Shown here piece by piece: positions 24,822 through 34,566 of a DNA stretch of 64,000 nucleotides. Origin of the DNA: JACJVV01 sp047602755 (lineage in GTDB: Archaea > Nanobdellota > Nanobdellia > Woesearchaeales > JACJVV01); assembly GCA_047602755.1 (NCBI GenBank), contig JBLKOM010000007.1, positions 43,015 to 107,014 on the forward strand. The letters run 5' to 3'. The translations under genes and the position numbers were made by a program. The notes under the pieces were generated by a model. The model was not told the origin of the DNA and did not search any database. It saw nothing but the letters and a program-made list of their open reading frames with translations. Within the stretch, counting starts at the first letter, position 1. Each line of letters begins with the position of its first letter.

Positions 24822-27244
24822 TGTTTGTTAATATGATTTACCTTTGGGCAATAATACCTTTATTTTTTATTTTATTATTTTTATTAATGAAAGATCTCAT
24901 TAAGTTAGATCATGATTTAAAAGAAAATAAACAATTTATGAAGAGAAGAAAAACATTAAAAATATTTATGTTTTTTACAAGATTTTTAATATTTACACTT
25001 TTTATTATATTATTTGCAAAACCTTTCTTAGAAACACAAACTACGCAGAGTGGAAATCCAAGAGTAACTATTTTAATTGATGAAAGTAAATCAATGGATG
25101 TATTTGATTTATCTTTTATTGATGATTTTGTTGATACAATAAAAAAAGACATATCAGTTAGAGTTAGAACAATAACTAGTGACCCATTAAGATCAAATTT
25201 AGGAGATAGTTTGGTATCACACCTAGAGAGTGATTCAAATATTATGTTAATTAGTGATTTACAATCTCATTCAGGTATTAGTCTTGAAAATGCACTATTA
25301 CATGCAAATATGCTTAATTCAACAGTTTCTGCAATTAATCTTAAAACAGATGTAAAAGATTTAGCTGTTTGGATAGATGCGCCTGATAAAGCAATAAGAA
25401 ACCAAGATGTTAAAATAAATGTACACATAAATAAATTAAATCTAAACGAATATAATTTACTAATAAAATTAAATGACGAAGCAATATACAATGCAAGAGA
25501 TAATAGAGATGTGATTGAACTTACTAGACAATTTGATGTTGGAGAACATATAATTGAAGCTAGTCTTTTAGGAGAGGATGAATATAGTGAGAATAATATT
25601 TTTTATAAAACAATCAGTGTTGTTCCAAGACCTAAAATTCTTTATGTTACAAGAACAAATTCAAGACTGCCAGAATTACTAAGACAACATTATGATGTTA
25701 ATATAATGAATAGTATTCCATCTGATCTTAATCCATACTATGCAGTAATAATTGAAGATATGAATGTACAACAAATAACCAATGTTGATTTATTATCAGA
25801 GTATGTATCAGAAGGTAATGGTTTATTTGTAATTGGTGGAATGAATTCTTATGATCGTGGTGGATATAAACAATCAAATTTTGAAACATTACTACCAGTA
25901 ATCATAGGTAGAGGGGATAAAAGACAAGGTGACTCAACTATTGTTATACTTATTGATATGTCTGGAACTACACAATTTGAAGAGACAGCAGCAGGTGTTC
26001 TACCATTAGATGTTATTAAAGCACTTGCTGTAAATGTTATTGATACATTAAATAGAGGAAATAAAGTAGGAGTAATTGCTTTTGCAATTCCTGATCCATA
26101 CAGTAAAGAACAAGCTGGATTTGGGGCGGTTACTATTGCAAACATGGAACCATTAGGCAATATAAGAGAAGAGGCAATTGATAGAATAAGTAGAATAGAT
26201 GTACAAGGGCAAAAATTATTTGATGTTGGATTTCAAGGAGCATATAATATGCTCAGACATGAGAGTGGTTCTAGAAATGTTATTCTAATAAGTGATGGTG
26301 GTGGAAGAGTTTATCAACCTGTAAAAGATAGAGCTTTAGATATTGTAGCAAGAATGGCTCAAGAGGGAATAACAGTATATACAGTATTAATTGAAGAAGG
26401 AAGAAATAAGGATCCAGAATTTATGCAAGCAGTTGCTAGAGCTGGTAAAGGAATTTATTTTCCTGCTTCACAATTAAATAATTTAAAAATTTTATTTGGA
26501 GAACCTGAAGAAAAACAACAAGGCGATGAAATGACATTATTTATATTAAATCCAATGCATTTTATAACAACAGAATTAGAAATAGATGCAAAAGTTTATG
26601 GTTTTAATCAAGTTGTTCCTAAAACATTAGCAAGAACACTTATCACAACTGATAGTGGAGAGCCAGCATTAACTGAATGGAACTATGGATTAGGTAAAGT
26701 TTTATCATTAACTGTTTTCTCAGGTAATGCTGGTTTAGGACAATTATTATCTGGAGATAATTCAAGAATAATTACTAGAAGCATTAATTATTTAATAGGT
26801 GACCCTGAAAGAAAATTAGATTATAGTATAAATATACCTGATACATATATCAATGAGATTGTAGAAGTTCAGGTTATATCAAAAGATTACCCTATAACAG
26901 ATATTAATTTAGTGAAAATAAGGGATAATGAATATTTAGGAAGAACAAGACCAGAACAACTAGGAATAAACACATTACTAAATAAACCTTATGCTGTGAA
27001 TTATCCAAAAGAATTTCAAAGATTAGGAATGAATAAAAATGCTGAAGAATTAGTAGCAATAAGTGATGGAAGAATTTTTGAAATTGATAATACAGATGAA
27101 ATTATTAATTATATTCAAACAGTATCTAGAAGAACCACAATAACTAAAGCATATATTACTTGGCAGATATTAGTGTTAATATTAATTATATATTTATTTG
27201 AAGTTATTATTCGGAAAATTGTAGAGAATAGGAGGAAATTATAA
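24821..27244 (+). CDS. membrane protein with two VWA domains (GATase-like insert)
   Basis: An 807-residue protein. Two N-terminal membrane helices are followed by a VWA-like domain with D87-E-S89-K-S91, a middle region (YAVIIEDMNVQQI... GLFVIGGMNSYDRGGY) resembling the glutamine-amidotransferase-like fold common in such proteins, and a second VWA domain with MIDAS D379-M-S381-G-T383. A C-terminal helix (WQILVLILIIYLFEVII) anchors it. It overlaps both neighbours by one base (TAATG), so translation is coupled. It belongs to the BatA/MoxR-type cluster; the precise role is unknown. Confidence 0.8.
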   Translation: MFVNMIYLWAIIPLFFILLFLLMKDLIKLDHDLKENKQFMKRRKTLKIFMFFTRFLIFTLFIILFAKPFLETQTTQSGNPRVTILIDESKSMDVFDLSFIDDFVDTIKKDISVRVRTITSDPLRSNLGDSLVSHLESDSNIMLISDLQSHSGISLENALLHANMLNSTVSAINLKTDVKDLAVWIDAPDKAIRNQDVKINVHINKLNLNEYNLLIKLNDEAIYNARDNRDVIELTRQFDVGEHIIEASLLGEDEYSENNIFYKTISVVPRPKILYVTRTNSRLPELLRQHYDVNIMNSIPSDLNPYYAVIIEDMNVQQITNVDLLSEYVSEGNGLFVIGGMNSYDRGGYKQSNFETLLPVIIGRGDKRQGDSTIVILIDMSGTTQFEETAAGVLPLDVIKALAVNVIDTLNRGNKVGVIAFAIPDPYSKEQAGFGAVTIANMEPLGNIREEAIDRISRIDVQGQKLFDVGFQGAYNMLRHESGSRNVILISDGGGRVYQPVKDRALDIVARMAQEGITVYTVLIEEGRNKDPEFMQAVARAGKGIYFPASQLNNLKILFGEPEEKQQGDEMTLFILNPMHFITTELEIDAKVYGFNQVVPKTLARTLITTDSGEPALTEWNYGLGKVLSLTVFSGNAGLGQLLSGDNSRIITRSINYLIGDPERKLDYSINIPDTYINEIVEVQVISKDYPITDINLVKIRDNEYLGRTRPEQLGINTLLNKPYAVNYPKEFQRLGMNKNAEELVAISDGRIFEIDNTDEIINYIQTVSRRTTITKAYITWQILVLILIIYLFEVIIRKIVENRRKL

Positions 27245-27714
27245 TGGCAAATCGTTATATTGGAAGAAATATAAACATATTTCTAATTATAATAATAATT
27301 ATATCTATAGGAAGCCTTGTTGTCATATCAACATACTATAATCAAAGATATCAAGTAATAAGTAAAGATTATAATAATCTTCAGCAGAATTTAAGAAGTA
27401 ATGTGACTGAATTAATAAATACCAAAAATGAACTTTCAACTTTAAAAGCAAGATTAAATGAAAGTTCAATAGATATAGAAAGATATGAAGATTTATACAC
27501 CAATACAAGAACTGAACTTGATACTACAGCTGAATCATTATCAAGAACAAGACAAGAATTAGATAAAACAAAAATTGAATTAATAGATTCTACGAATAAA
27601 TTAAGAGAGGAACAAACCAGAGCTGTAAATTTACAATCACAACTAAATGCATGTAATGCAGCAAGAATTAAAGCAGAAAAGGAAGCAGAAGAAGCAAAAG
27701 AAGCATGTGAATAA
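27244..27714 (+). CDS. membrane-anchored coiled-coil protein
   Basis: A 156-residue protein with an N-terminal membrane helix (INIFLIIIIIISIGSLVVIS) and a long Glu/Lys/Asn-rich coiled coil to residue 150, ending in a Cys-containing tail (EAKEACE). Its start overlaps the stop of the large VWA gene by one base. It probably works as a scaffold or tether within the VWA/MoxR cluster, judged from context. Confidence 0.75.
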   Translation: MANRYIGRNINIFLIIIIIISIGSLVVISTYYNQRYQVISKDYNNLQQNLRSNVTELINTKNELSTLKARLNESSIDIERYEDLYTNTRTELDTTAESLSRTRQELDKTKIELIDSTNKLREEQTRAVNLQSQLNACNAARIKAEKEAEEAKEACE

Positions 27715-27744
27715 AAAATGAATAGGCAAAAATAATACTAGAAT

Positions 27745-28542
27745 ATGGCAAGAATTAAGGAACTATTAATTGAATTGAAATATGAAGTCTTTAAGAATAT
27801 ATTACTTATAACTTTCTTAAAAAGTATAATTGCATTTTACATATTTTATATGATTGGTTCTTTAATTGATTTATGGTACATGTTCTCATTTATTTTTGCT
27901 GGTGCATATTTTGTATATAGTTTAATAAAAAAAATGCGAAAAATACGGATTAAAGTATTTGAAGAACATAATCCCGAGATAAAAGAAATGTTAACAACTG
28001 CAGCAGATAACATAGATAAAGACAATATTGTTATGAATGAATTGTTTAAAGATGTTATTCAGAATGTAAAAAAATTATCTTCAGGAACATTAATAGTACC
28101 TAAAAATTTATTGATTTTAATTATTATTATCCCTATATTAGCAGTTGCAAGTTTTGAAATTCAACCATTAAGAATTGATGCAATAAGTCAAGATAGAATC
28201 ATTGAAGGATTGCAACAAATTAAGTTTATAGAGGGACTATTTAATAATACAGGAGTTGATATTGATATTGATACAGATGGTTTATTTGATGCTGATATAT
28301 TTGGAAATAGAAGAATTGCAACATTAGGTGATCAAGAGATAGATATTAGAATGAATTTAGGAATGGAAACTGATTTAACAAAGCCAAGACCTGAAGATAC
28401 TGAGCAAGTAAGATTTAGAGATTTTCCTGATACTAACAATAATCAAGAATTAATTGATGATGGTATTACTAGAAATAATCAACCAATTCAAGATTCAAGA
28501 CTAGCCAGAGAGTATAATGAAAAAGTAAGAAATATGAGATAA
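27745..28542 (+). CDS. membrane protein of the VWA/MoxR cluster
   Basis: A 265-residue protein with two adjacent hydrophobic segments near residues 17-60, a third at about 120-138 (LLILIIIIPILAVASFEI), and a hydrophilic Asp-rich C-terminal half (VDIDIDTDGLFDADIFG). No family was recognised. The Asp-rich stretch could bind calcium. It lies 30 nt after the coiled-coil gene and ends the first transcription unit of the cluster. Confidence 0.7.
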   Translation: MARIKELLIELKYEVFKNILLITFLKSIIAFYIFYMIGSLIDLWYMFSFIFAGAYFVYSLIKKMRKIRIKVFEEHNPEIKEMLTTAADNIDKDNIVMNELFKDVIQNVKKLSSGTLIVPKNLLILIIIIPILAVASFEIQPLRIDAISQDRIIEGLQQIKFIEGLFNNTGVDIDIDTDGLFDADIFGNRRIATLGDQEIDIRMNLGMETDLTKPRPEDTEQVRFRDFPDTNNNQELIDDGITRNNQPIQDSRLAREYNEKVRNMR

Positions 28543-28602
28543 ATAAAATATAGTCAAGGCACTATAAATATATGCACAATTATTATAAATAATAAAATAT
28601 TG

Positions 28603-28620
28603 AATGTTAATATTAACATT
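28603..28620. promoter_or_regulatory. perfect 18-bp palindrome upstream of moxR
   Basis: AATGTTAATATTAACATT is a perfect palindrome. A TATA-like ATTATAAATAATAAA near 28582 would start transcription at about 28608, so the palindrome straddles the start site, an operator-like position. AT-rich palindromes arise easily by chance in this genome. Confidence 0.4.
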
Positions 28621-28658
28621 AATATTATAATTTATGCTAAAATCAGGGAGGAATAAAG

Positions 28659-29603
28659 ATGGTAGAAATTAGGAATCTAGAACGTGTAAAAGAAGTTTTT
28701 GACAAAATTCAAGATGAATTATCACAAGTAATTGTTGGACAACAGGAAGTAGTAGGACAAGTATTAGTTGCAATATTGTGTAATGGAAACGCATTACTTG
28801 AAAGTCTGCCAGGTCTTGCAAAAACAACTATGATAAAAAGTATTTCACAAGTTTTAGACTTACAATTCCAACGTATACAATCTACACCTGATTTAATGCC
28901 CTCTGATGTTATTGGAACATATTTAATTGAAGAAGATAAAGGAAAAAAGAAATTTGTTTTTCAAAAAGGACCGATTTTTTCTAATATTGTACTTGTAGAT
29001 GAAATTAACAGAGCTACTCCTAAAACACAGTCAGCATTACTTGAAGCAATGCAGGAGAAGCAAGTAAGTGTAGGTGGGAATACATTCAAATTAGATGAAC
29101 CATTTTTTGTACTAGCTACTCAAAACCCAATAGATCAAGAAGGAACATATCCTATGCCTGAAGCACAAACAGATAGATTTTTGTTAAAAATACTTGTTGA
29201 TTACCCACAAGCGAATGAAGAATTAGAAATTGTTGAAAGATATACTTCAGAAAAAGATGTTCCAACACCTAAAGTATTACTAAGTAAAAATTCTTTATTA
29301 ATGCTACAAAAATTAACAAAACAAATACCTATTAGTAATGAAATGAAGAAGAGAGCTGTTGAGATAGTACTAAAAACAAGAAATAGAAAAGATATTATTG
29401 AATATGGTGCATCACCTAGAGCTTCAATAGCATTAATTATGACTGCAAAAGCAAGAGCATTAGTTGAAGGAAGAAAATTTGTATCAAAAGAAGATATAGA
29501 TTATATGGCATTTCCTGTTTTAAGACATAGAATAATACTTAATTTTGAAGCTGAAAGAAAAGGAATGACAACAGATGATGCAATTAAAGAATTAATTAAA
29601 TAA
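28659..29603 (+). CDS. MoxR-family AAA+ ATPase
   Basis: A 314-residue AAA+ ATPase of the MoxR family. Walker A is SLPGLAKTT (res 49-57), with the MoxR form G-L-A-K-T; Walker B is IVLVDEINRA; sensor sequence is LATQNPIDQEGTYPMPEAQTDRF, diagnostic for MoxR. The start has a strong SD (GGAGG, 7 nt upstream). MoxR ATPases act as chaperones with VWA proteins; the DUF58 and VWA genes around it supply such partners. DUF58 follows 20 nt downstream. Confidence 0.95.
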   Translation: MVEIRNLERVKEVFDKIQDELSQVIVGQQEVVGQVLVAILCNGNALLESLPGLAKTTMIKSISQVLDLQFQRIQSTPDLMPSDVIGTYLIEEDKGKKKFVFQKGPIFSNIVLVDEINRATPKTQSALLEAMQEKQVSVGGNTFKLDEPFFVLATQNPIDQEGTYPMPEAQTDRFLLKILVDYPQANEELEIVERYTSEKDVPTPKVLLSKNSLLMLQKLTKQIPISNEMKKRAVEIVLKTRNRKDIIEYGASPRASIALIMTAKARALVEGRKFVSKEDIDYMAFPVLRHRIILNFEAERKGMTTDDAIKELIK

Positions 29604-29623
29604 TAAATAGATAATCAACAAAA

Positions 29624-30478
29624 ATGATAGACTCAGCATTTCTTAACCAAATCAGTAGATTTGATTTGATTATGAAGAAGAAAGTATTAAGTCAGTATTC
29701 TGGTGAAAGAATTTCTACAAATATTGGTGAGGGATTAGTATTCAGTGATTTTAGGCAATATATCCCTGGAGATGATTTTAGACAAATAGATTGGTCTTTA
29801 TATGCTAGAACAGAGAGTTATTTTATCAAAAGATTTGAAGAAGAGCGTAATATGACATTGCATATATTATTAGATGCATCAGCTTCAATGGATTTTGGAA
29901 ATAAAATAACTAAATATGAATATGGTGCTATGATTGGGTTAGGATTTGGATATCTTGCCACTAAGAATAATGAAAAATTTGATTTTTCAACATTTGCTGA
30001 AAGTATGGAATACATTAAAGCAAAAAAAGGAAAAAATACTTTAATTGAAATACTTGATTTTCTAAATAAAAAAAAAGCACAAGGAAAATCTAATTTTTAT
30101 GAAAGTATTTCAAGTTTCAAAAATAGACTTAAGTCTAAGTCAATGGTAATACTCATTTCAGATTTCTTATTTGATACAAAAGAATTAGAACAATCAATAA
30201 AACTCTTTAAGAAAAGTCAAGTTTATGTTATTCAAGTTTTAGATCCTGAAGAATTAAAATTTAATATGGCAGGAGATTTTATGCTAAAAGATTCAGAACA
30301 TGGTAATATAATTAAAACTTTTATTAGTAATAGATTAAGAAGTGTTTATAGAAGTAAATTAGAGAATCATAATGCAGAAATTAGTAGATTATGTGGAGAT
30401 ATTGGTGCTAAATTTCTTACAATTACAACTGACACACCTATATTTGATACATTTTATAGATTAATGAATAGAATTTAA
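29624..30478 (+). CDS. DUF58 protein (VWA-like)
   Basis: A 284-residue soluble protein with the DUF58 signature VFSDFRQYIPGDDFRQIDWSLYART-like block (residues ~47-71) followed by a VWA-like domain with DASAS. It is the usual partner encoded next to moxR, 20 nt downstream. No transmembrane segment is seen. Together with the upstream BatA-like genes this forms a BatA-VWA-MoxR-DUF58 set in two transcription units. Confidence 0.92.
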   Translation: MIDSAFLNQISRFDLIMKKKVLSQYSGERISTNIGEGLVFSDFRQYIPGDDFRQIDWSLYARTESYFIKRFEEERNMTLHILLDASASMDFGNKITKYEYGAMIGLGFGYLATKNNEKFDFSTFAESMEYIKAKKGKNTLIEILDFLNKKKAQGKSNFYESISSFKNRLKSKSMVILISDFLFDTKELEQSIKLFKKSQVYVIQVLDPEELKFNMAGDFMLKDSEHGNIIKTFISNRLRSVYRSKLENHNAEISRLCGDIGAKFLTITTDTPIFDTFYRLMNRI

Positions 30479-30506
30479 TAATTATAATAATAATTATGTT
30501 TTGATT

Positions 30507-31031
30507 TTATTTAGAGCCTCTAACAAATTTAACATATAATAAAACATCATTTAATTTTGAAGAATTAATTTGTGCAGCTTTTTTAAGGTATGCTTCTTTA
30601 ATATAACCAGCTTTAATTGCTACTTTTTCACTTGAAATATTTTTAGGATTCATTCTAATTTCAATCCTCTTAATTCCATGTTTAAGAAAAGCTTCTTTCT
30701 CAATTAGTTTAACTGCTAAAGTTGCAATACCTTTATTCCAATAGTTTTTATCAATAAAATATCCAACTTCACCAATAAATGTAGTGTGAGGATTAATTTT
30801 AATTCCAATTCCACCAACTATAATACTATTACCATTATCATTATAGATTATTGAATAGGCATATTCTTGCTTAAGTTTTTTCTTTTTAAGTATCTGCTTT
30901 ATAATCTTTTTTTCTTCGGCTAATGATTTAACTGTAGGAAAATATTTGAACTTACCTTTACTAATTATTTCATAGAAAGCTTTTGCATCAGATAAATTCA
31001 TAGGTCGAATTTTAATTAAATCTTTTTTCAT
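30507..31031 (-). CDS. GNAT-family N-acetyltransferase
   Basis: A 174-residue acetyltransferase of the RimJ/RimL type: IRPMNLSDAKAFYE at the start, EVGYFIDKNYWNKGIATLAVKLI containing the acetyl-CoA-binding region, and R-I-E-I-R-M-N-P-K-N-x-x-S-x-K-V-A-x-K-A-G-Y. The ATG overlaps the lonB stop by one base (TAATG), implying translational coupling with the protease. The substrate is unknown; protein N-termini or a small amine are typical. Confidence 0.88.
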   Translation of the reverse strand: MKKDLIKIRPMNLSDAKAFYEIISKGKFKYFPTVKSLAEEKKIIKQILKKKKLKQEYAYSIIYNDNGNSIIVGGIGIKINPHTTFIGEVGYFIDKNYWNKGIATLAVKLIEKEAFLKHGIKRIEIRMNPKNISSEKVAIKAGYIKEAYLKKAAQINSSKLNDVLLYVKFVRGSK

Positions 31032-32968
31032 TATGATTTTAGAATTTTATCTAATATTTTTTTATTGCCATTCCAGTCAATAACTTCTTTAAGAACGTCT
31101 TCTATCCTTTCAACAGATATAATATTTACTTTCTTTAGTTTTTCTGGATCTATAACTATATCATTAATATTACTTTTTGGCACAATAACATTAGGTATTC
31201 CAGCTTCTATTGCTGCTTCAATTTTGTATGAAACACCGCCAATAGGTAATACTGAACCACGTACTGTTAAGCTACCAGTTATTGCATAATTTTGTTTTAT
31301 TGGAACACCTTTCATTGCAGAGATTATTGCAACAGCAATTGCTATACTTGCACTATCACCTTCAACACCTTCATATGTTTGTAAGAATTGTACATAAACA
31401 TCTTTTGTATTCTTAAGATCTTCACCAAAATATTTTTTGATAATTGCAGAAACATTTTTTACAGCTTCTTTAGCAATATCACCTAATTTACCAGTTGCAA
31501 TTACATCATTTTCTTTTCCACCTGGTGTTACTTCTGCTTCAATGGGTAAAATAATTCCTGAATATGCTCCACCTGAGCCCATTACAGCCATACCATTAAC
31601 TCTTCCAATTTTTTTGCCTTTTGTAATTAATACTTCATATTCTTTTTTGTGTTCAATATATTTATCAGCAATTTGTTGTTCAAGAGTTCTTGCAAATTTC
31701 TTTGCTTTCATTATATGTATAACATCAACTAATTGAGCTTTTTCTTCATAAGCAATGTCTCCTGCTGCACGAACAAGACCACCTAATTCTCTTAAACGTA
31801 AAGTAAGATGATTTTTTCTATTAGCCATTCGCCTTGCTTCTTCAATTATTTTTAATACAGCACCTTTAGTAAAATGAGGAATTTTTGTATCTTTTAGAAC
31901 TTCTTGTGCAATGAATTTTGCAATTTTTAATCGATTTGAAGCAGTGTCAGGCATAGTATCTTTCATAAATACCTCATACCCATATCCCCGTATTCTACTT
32001 CTTAATGCAGGATGCATATCTTTAACTGTATCAAGATTTCCAGCAGCTATAAGAACAAAATTACATGGTACTGGTTCAGTCCTTACCATAGCACCAGCAC
32101 TTCTTTCAGATTGACCTGTTATAGAAAACTTTCCTTCTTGTAAAGCAGTTAAAAGTTCTTGTTGAGTTGTTGGATGAAGTGTACCTATTTCATCAATAAA
32201 TAATACTCCTAAATGTGCTTTATGAATCATACCTGCAACTACACGTTCATGAGCCGGAGTTCCAAGACCGCCAGACTGAAATGGATCGTGTAATACATCA
32301 CCTAATAATGCACCTGCATGTGCACCTGTTGCATCATAAAAAGGCGCTTGTTTTTGACCAAAATTATCTACAATTATTTTAGGAGATGCTACTTTACCTC
32401 CCATTTTCTTATTGAAATTTAAGAACATAACAAAACTGCCTAAAAAAACCATACCTCCTAAAAAGAAAGCTGTAAAGATAATAGCTGCTGCAGTTTCACC
32501 ATAAATTGTTGAATAATAGCGCAAAGCCCACCATGGAGCAATCATTGCTAATATTAATAATATAAATATAATAAAGTTTTGACCTCTAAACATATTACCT
32601 GTTTGCAATTTAGCCCTATAAACAAATTCCCTTGCAGAACCGCCTTTCATTGTTCTAATTAAAGGCTTATTCTCATCATTAGGGTTAGGAAATGAAACAA
32701 GATCCATTAACTTTTCTTTAGGTAATAACTCAGCAAGAGCTAAACCTAGCATAGATTTGCCTGTTCCTGGTTCTCCAATTAAAAAAACGTGACGCCTTTG
32801 TTTAGCAGCTTTTCTTACAATATTAACAGCATCTTCTTGACCAATAACTTGTTCAATAATTGCTTTATCTACCTTAATATCAGCAGTTGATTTGAAATTT
32901 AAGCTATCAATTTGCTTGCTAGCTAAGGTTTTTTTAGAAGCTGCTTTTTTTTTTGCCATTCCTACCAC
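31031..32968 (-). CDS. lonB: archaeal membrane-anchored ATP-dependent protease LonB
   Basis: A 645-residue protease. The AAA+ domain has Walker A GEPGTGKS and is interrupted by two membrane helices (NFIIFILLILAMIAPWW; AAIIFTAFFLGGMVFLGSFVMFL), the LonB arrangement, with Walker B LGVLFIDEIG. The C-terminal protease domain has the catalytic Ser in VEGDSASIA and Lys in GGVSYKIEAA. The GTG at 32968 lies 27 nt from the centre of a TATA box and fits a leaderless start; ATG at 32959 (MAKKK) is the alternative. The acetyltransferase gene is coupled downstream. Confidence 0.96.
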   Translation of the reverse strand: MVGMAKKKAASKKTLASKQIDSLNFKSTADIKVDKAIIEQVIGQEDAVNIVRKAAKQRRHVFLIGEPGTGKSMLGLALAELLPKEKLMDLVSFPNPNDENKPLIRTMKGGSAREFVYRAKLQTGNMFRGQNFIIFILLILAMIAPWWALRYYSTIYGETAAAIIFTAFFLGGMVFLGSFVMFLNFNKKMGGKVASPKIIVDNFGQKQAPFYDATGAHAGALLGDVLHDPFQSGGLGTPAHERVVAGMIHKAHLGVLFIDEIGTLHPTTQQELLTALQEGKFSITGQSERSAGAMVRTEPVPCNFVLIAAGNLDTVKDMHPALRSRIRGYGYEVFMKDTMPDTASNRLKIAKFIAQEVLKDTKIPHFTKGAVLKIIEEARRMANRKNHLTLRLRELGGLVRAAGDIAYEEKAQLVDVIHIMKAKKFARTLEQQIADKYIEHKKEYEVLITKGKKIGRVNGMAVMGSGGAYSGIILPIEAEVTPGGKENDVIATGKLGDIAKEAVKNVSAIIKKYFGEDLKNTKDVYVQFLQTYEGVEGDSASIAIAVAIISAMKGVPIKQNYAITGSLTVRGSVLPIGGVSYKIEAAIEAGIPNVIVPKSNINDIVIDPEKLKKVNIISVERIEDVLKEVIDWNGNKKILDKILKS

Positions 32969-32990
32969 AATAATAATTTGAGATTATTAG

Positions 32991-33000
32991 TATTTAAATA
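32991..33000 (-). promoter_or_regulatory. TATA box of lonB
   Basis: TATTTAAATA on either strand, centred 27 nt from the GTG at 32968. That spacing matches leaderless genes elsewhere in the window and is the reason for preferring GTG. Confidence 0.5.
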
Positions 33001-33037
33001 TGTTGTGGAAAATCTTATATGTATTAAGAAGTATTAG

Positions 33038-33298
33038 CTAATCATCTAATAATTCATTCATATGCTTAGATTTTTTAATCGAATTTCTTGATTTAGTAGA
33101 TTTTCCTTTTGCACCTTTTAAAGTGAAATCATATCCTGCATCTTTAATTTTACTTAAATGATAATCTAGAGTTTGACTGTTTAATTGTCGCTTAGTATCT
33201 ATAAATTTATTTCGTAAATCAAAATATTTGATTGCTAAATAAGCTAATAATAACAATAATGTTATATTTATTGTGATTGATATAATTATACTTTGCAT
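33038..33298 (-). CDS. small membrane-anchored protein, 86 residues
   Basis: One N-terminal transmembrane helix (IIISITINITLLLLLAYLAI) followed by a charged, Lys/Ser-rich tail (GAKGKSTKSRNSIKKSK). No domain was recognised. It stands between lonB and a divergent OB-fold gene. Confidence 0.6.
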   Translation of the reverse strand: MQSIIISITINITLLLLLAYLAIKYFDLRNKFIDTKRQLNSQTLDYHLSKIKDAGYDFTLKGAKGKSTKSRNSIKKSKHMNELLDD

Positions 33299-33393
33299 AA
33301 ATACAATATATTTGATGCTTTTATAAATATTTTCTGAAAGATTTCCGAAAAAATGTTGGATAAGCTTATTAAATGGTTTAACTAAAAAATTTG

Positions 33394-33732
33394 ATGAAAG
33401 ATGAAATATTGCTCAAGATTTCGTTAATTGTTTGTTGTATAGGAATTATTAGCTTATTCTTTGTATTTCAATATACAGAAAAAGAAGTATATGAAGTTAA
33501 AGATCTAAAAACATTAGATGATAATTCAGCTGTACTCATTTATGCAAGAATAGATAATATAAGAGAAACAGATAGAGTTGCAAATATTAGAATAATGCAA
33601 TCAGTAACAGCAGACGCATTAATATTTAAGGATAAACCTGAAAATATTTCATTAAAGAAAGGAGATATAATCAGAGCTGAAGGAAATATGTATCAAGGAA
33701 AATTAGTTATACAAAAATTTACTGTTCAATAA
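33394..33732 (+). CDS. membrane-anchored OB-fold protein
   Basis: A 112-residue protein with one N-terminal membrane helix (ISLIVCCIGIISLFFVF) and a C-terminal OB-fold-like strand pattern (AVLIYARIDNIRETDRVANIRIMQ ... LKKGDIIRAEGNMYQGKLVIQKF). The ATG at 33394 is preferred to the preceding in-frame TTG. Similar small membrane-OB proteins occur in several archaea without a known role. A TATA-like TTTATAAATATT lies well upstream near 33320. Confidence 0.65.
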   Translation: MKDEILLKISLIVCCIGIISLFFVFQYTEKEVYEVKDLKTLDDNSAVLIYARIDNIRETDRVANIRIMQSVTADALIFKDKPENISLKKGDIIRAEGNMYQGKLVIQKFTVQ

Positions 33733-33767
33733 ATTATAAAATTAATAAATGAATAAATTGTTAAAAA

Positions 33768-34421
33768 TTATTTTTTTACTTTCTGCCAGATTTGAAAATT
33801 ATTGTATAACCCGAATACCTTTGGTATTTTTTTTAATTTTTTAAAGGATTTTTTTTGAGTTTTAAAATTAAAACCATAATCTGATATTAGAAATCCTAAA
33901 GGTTTTATATTTTTAAAAATAGGATAATTAATCATTGAATTATCGGACCTAAATATTTCAAATGCTCGTTCATAATATATATCAATATTTTTTTTACAAT
34001 CCGGTGGAAAAAAAGATTCGGCATCAGAAATATAATAATTTATTTTTATAGTTAAATCTTTATAATAGGCAGTAGCTGAATATTTCTCATTTAAAACATG
34101 ATTAACTATCCATACTCCTGGAGCGTATGTATGAAGCTGATTAAGGATACCATCATAAAAATCACGGATATCTACAAAAACAACCTCTATTTCTTTTGAA
34201 TCAGATATAGCATCTAGCACTAATAATAATGAACTTATATCACTACCACATCCAGGGTAATAAATTAATAACTTTTTCTTATTTATTTTTTTACCTTTAA
34301 ACCACTCTTTTAATTTAATATAAGTATCATATTCACTAGATAATTCCTGCTTTAATAAACTATGATTTAATTTATACTTCTTTAAGAATATTTGAAATGG
34401 TTTTATTTTTTTAAATAACAT
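33768..34421 (-). CDS. possible Rossmann-fold (methyltransferase-like) protein
   Basis: A 217-residue Lys-rich protein. KKLLIYYPGCGSDISSLLLVLDAI followed by IEVVFVDIRDFYDG resembles the SAM-binding GxGxD loop and the acidic strand 2 end of class I methyltransferases, but the later motifs are unclear. No neighbours give context; it is convergent with the OB-fold gene and divergent from the gene at 34567. Function uncertain. Confidence 0.5.
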   Translation of the reverse strand: MLFKKIKPFQIFLKKYKLNHSLLKQELSSEYDTYIKLKEWFKGKKINKKKLLIYYPGCGSDISSLLLVLDAISDSKEIEVVFVDIRDFYDGILNQLHTYAPGVWIVNHVLNEKYSATAYYKDLTIKINYYISDAESFFPPDCKKNIDIYYERAFEIFRSDNSMINYPIFKNIKPLGFLISDYGFNFKTQKKSFKKLKKIPKVFGLYNNFQIWQKVKK

Positions 34422-34455
34422 ATTTTACATTTTCTAAACATAATTTATAAACTTT

Positions 34456-34494
34456 TTATTGCTAGAGTAATTAATTCAAGTATTCTAGCAATAA
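34456..34494. repeat. 11-bp perfect inverted repeat in divergent spacer
   Basis: TTATTGCTAGA and TCTAGCAATAA form 11-bp perfect arms with a 17-nt loop. It lies between divergent genes, 35 nt from the start of the gene at 34421, and could be an operator or hairpin. Confidence 0.6.
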
Positions 34495-34566
34495 TTACAA
34501 GTTTAATGAAAATAAAGCGAAATAAGTGAAGTAAAGTATATAATAGATTATAATAGTAAAAAACAT

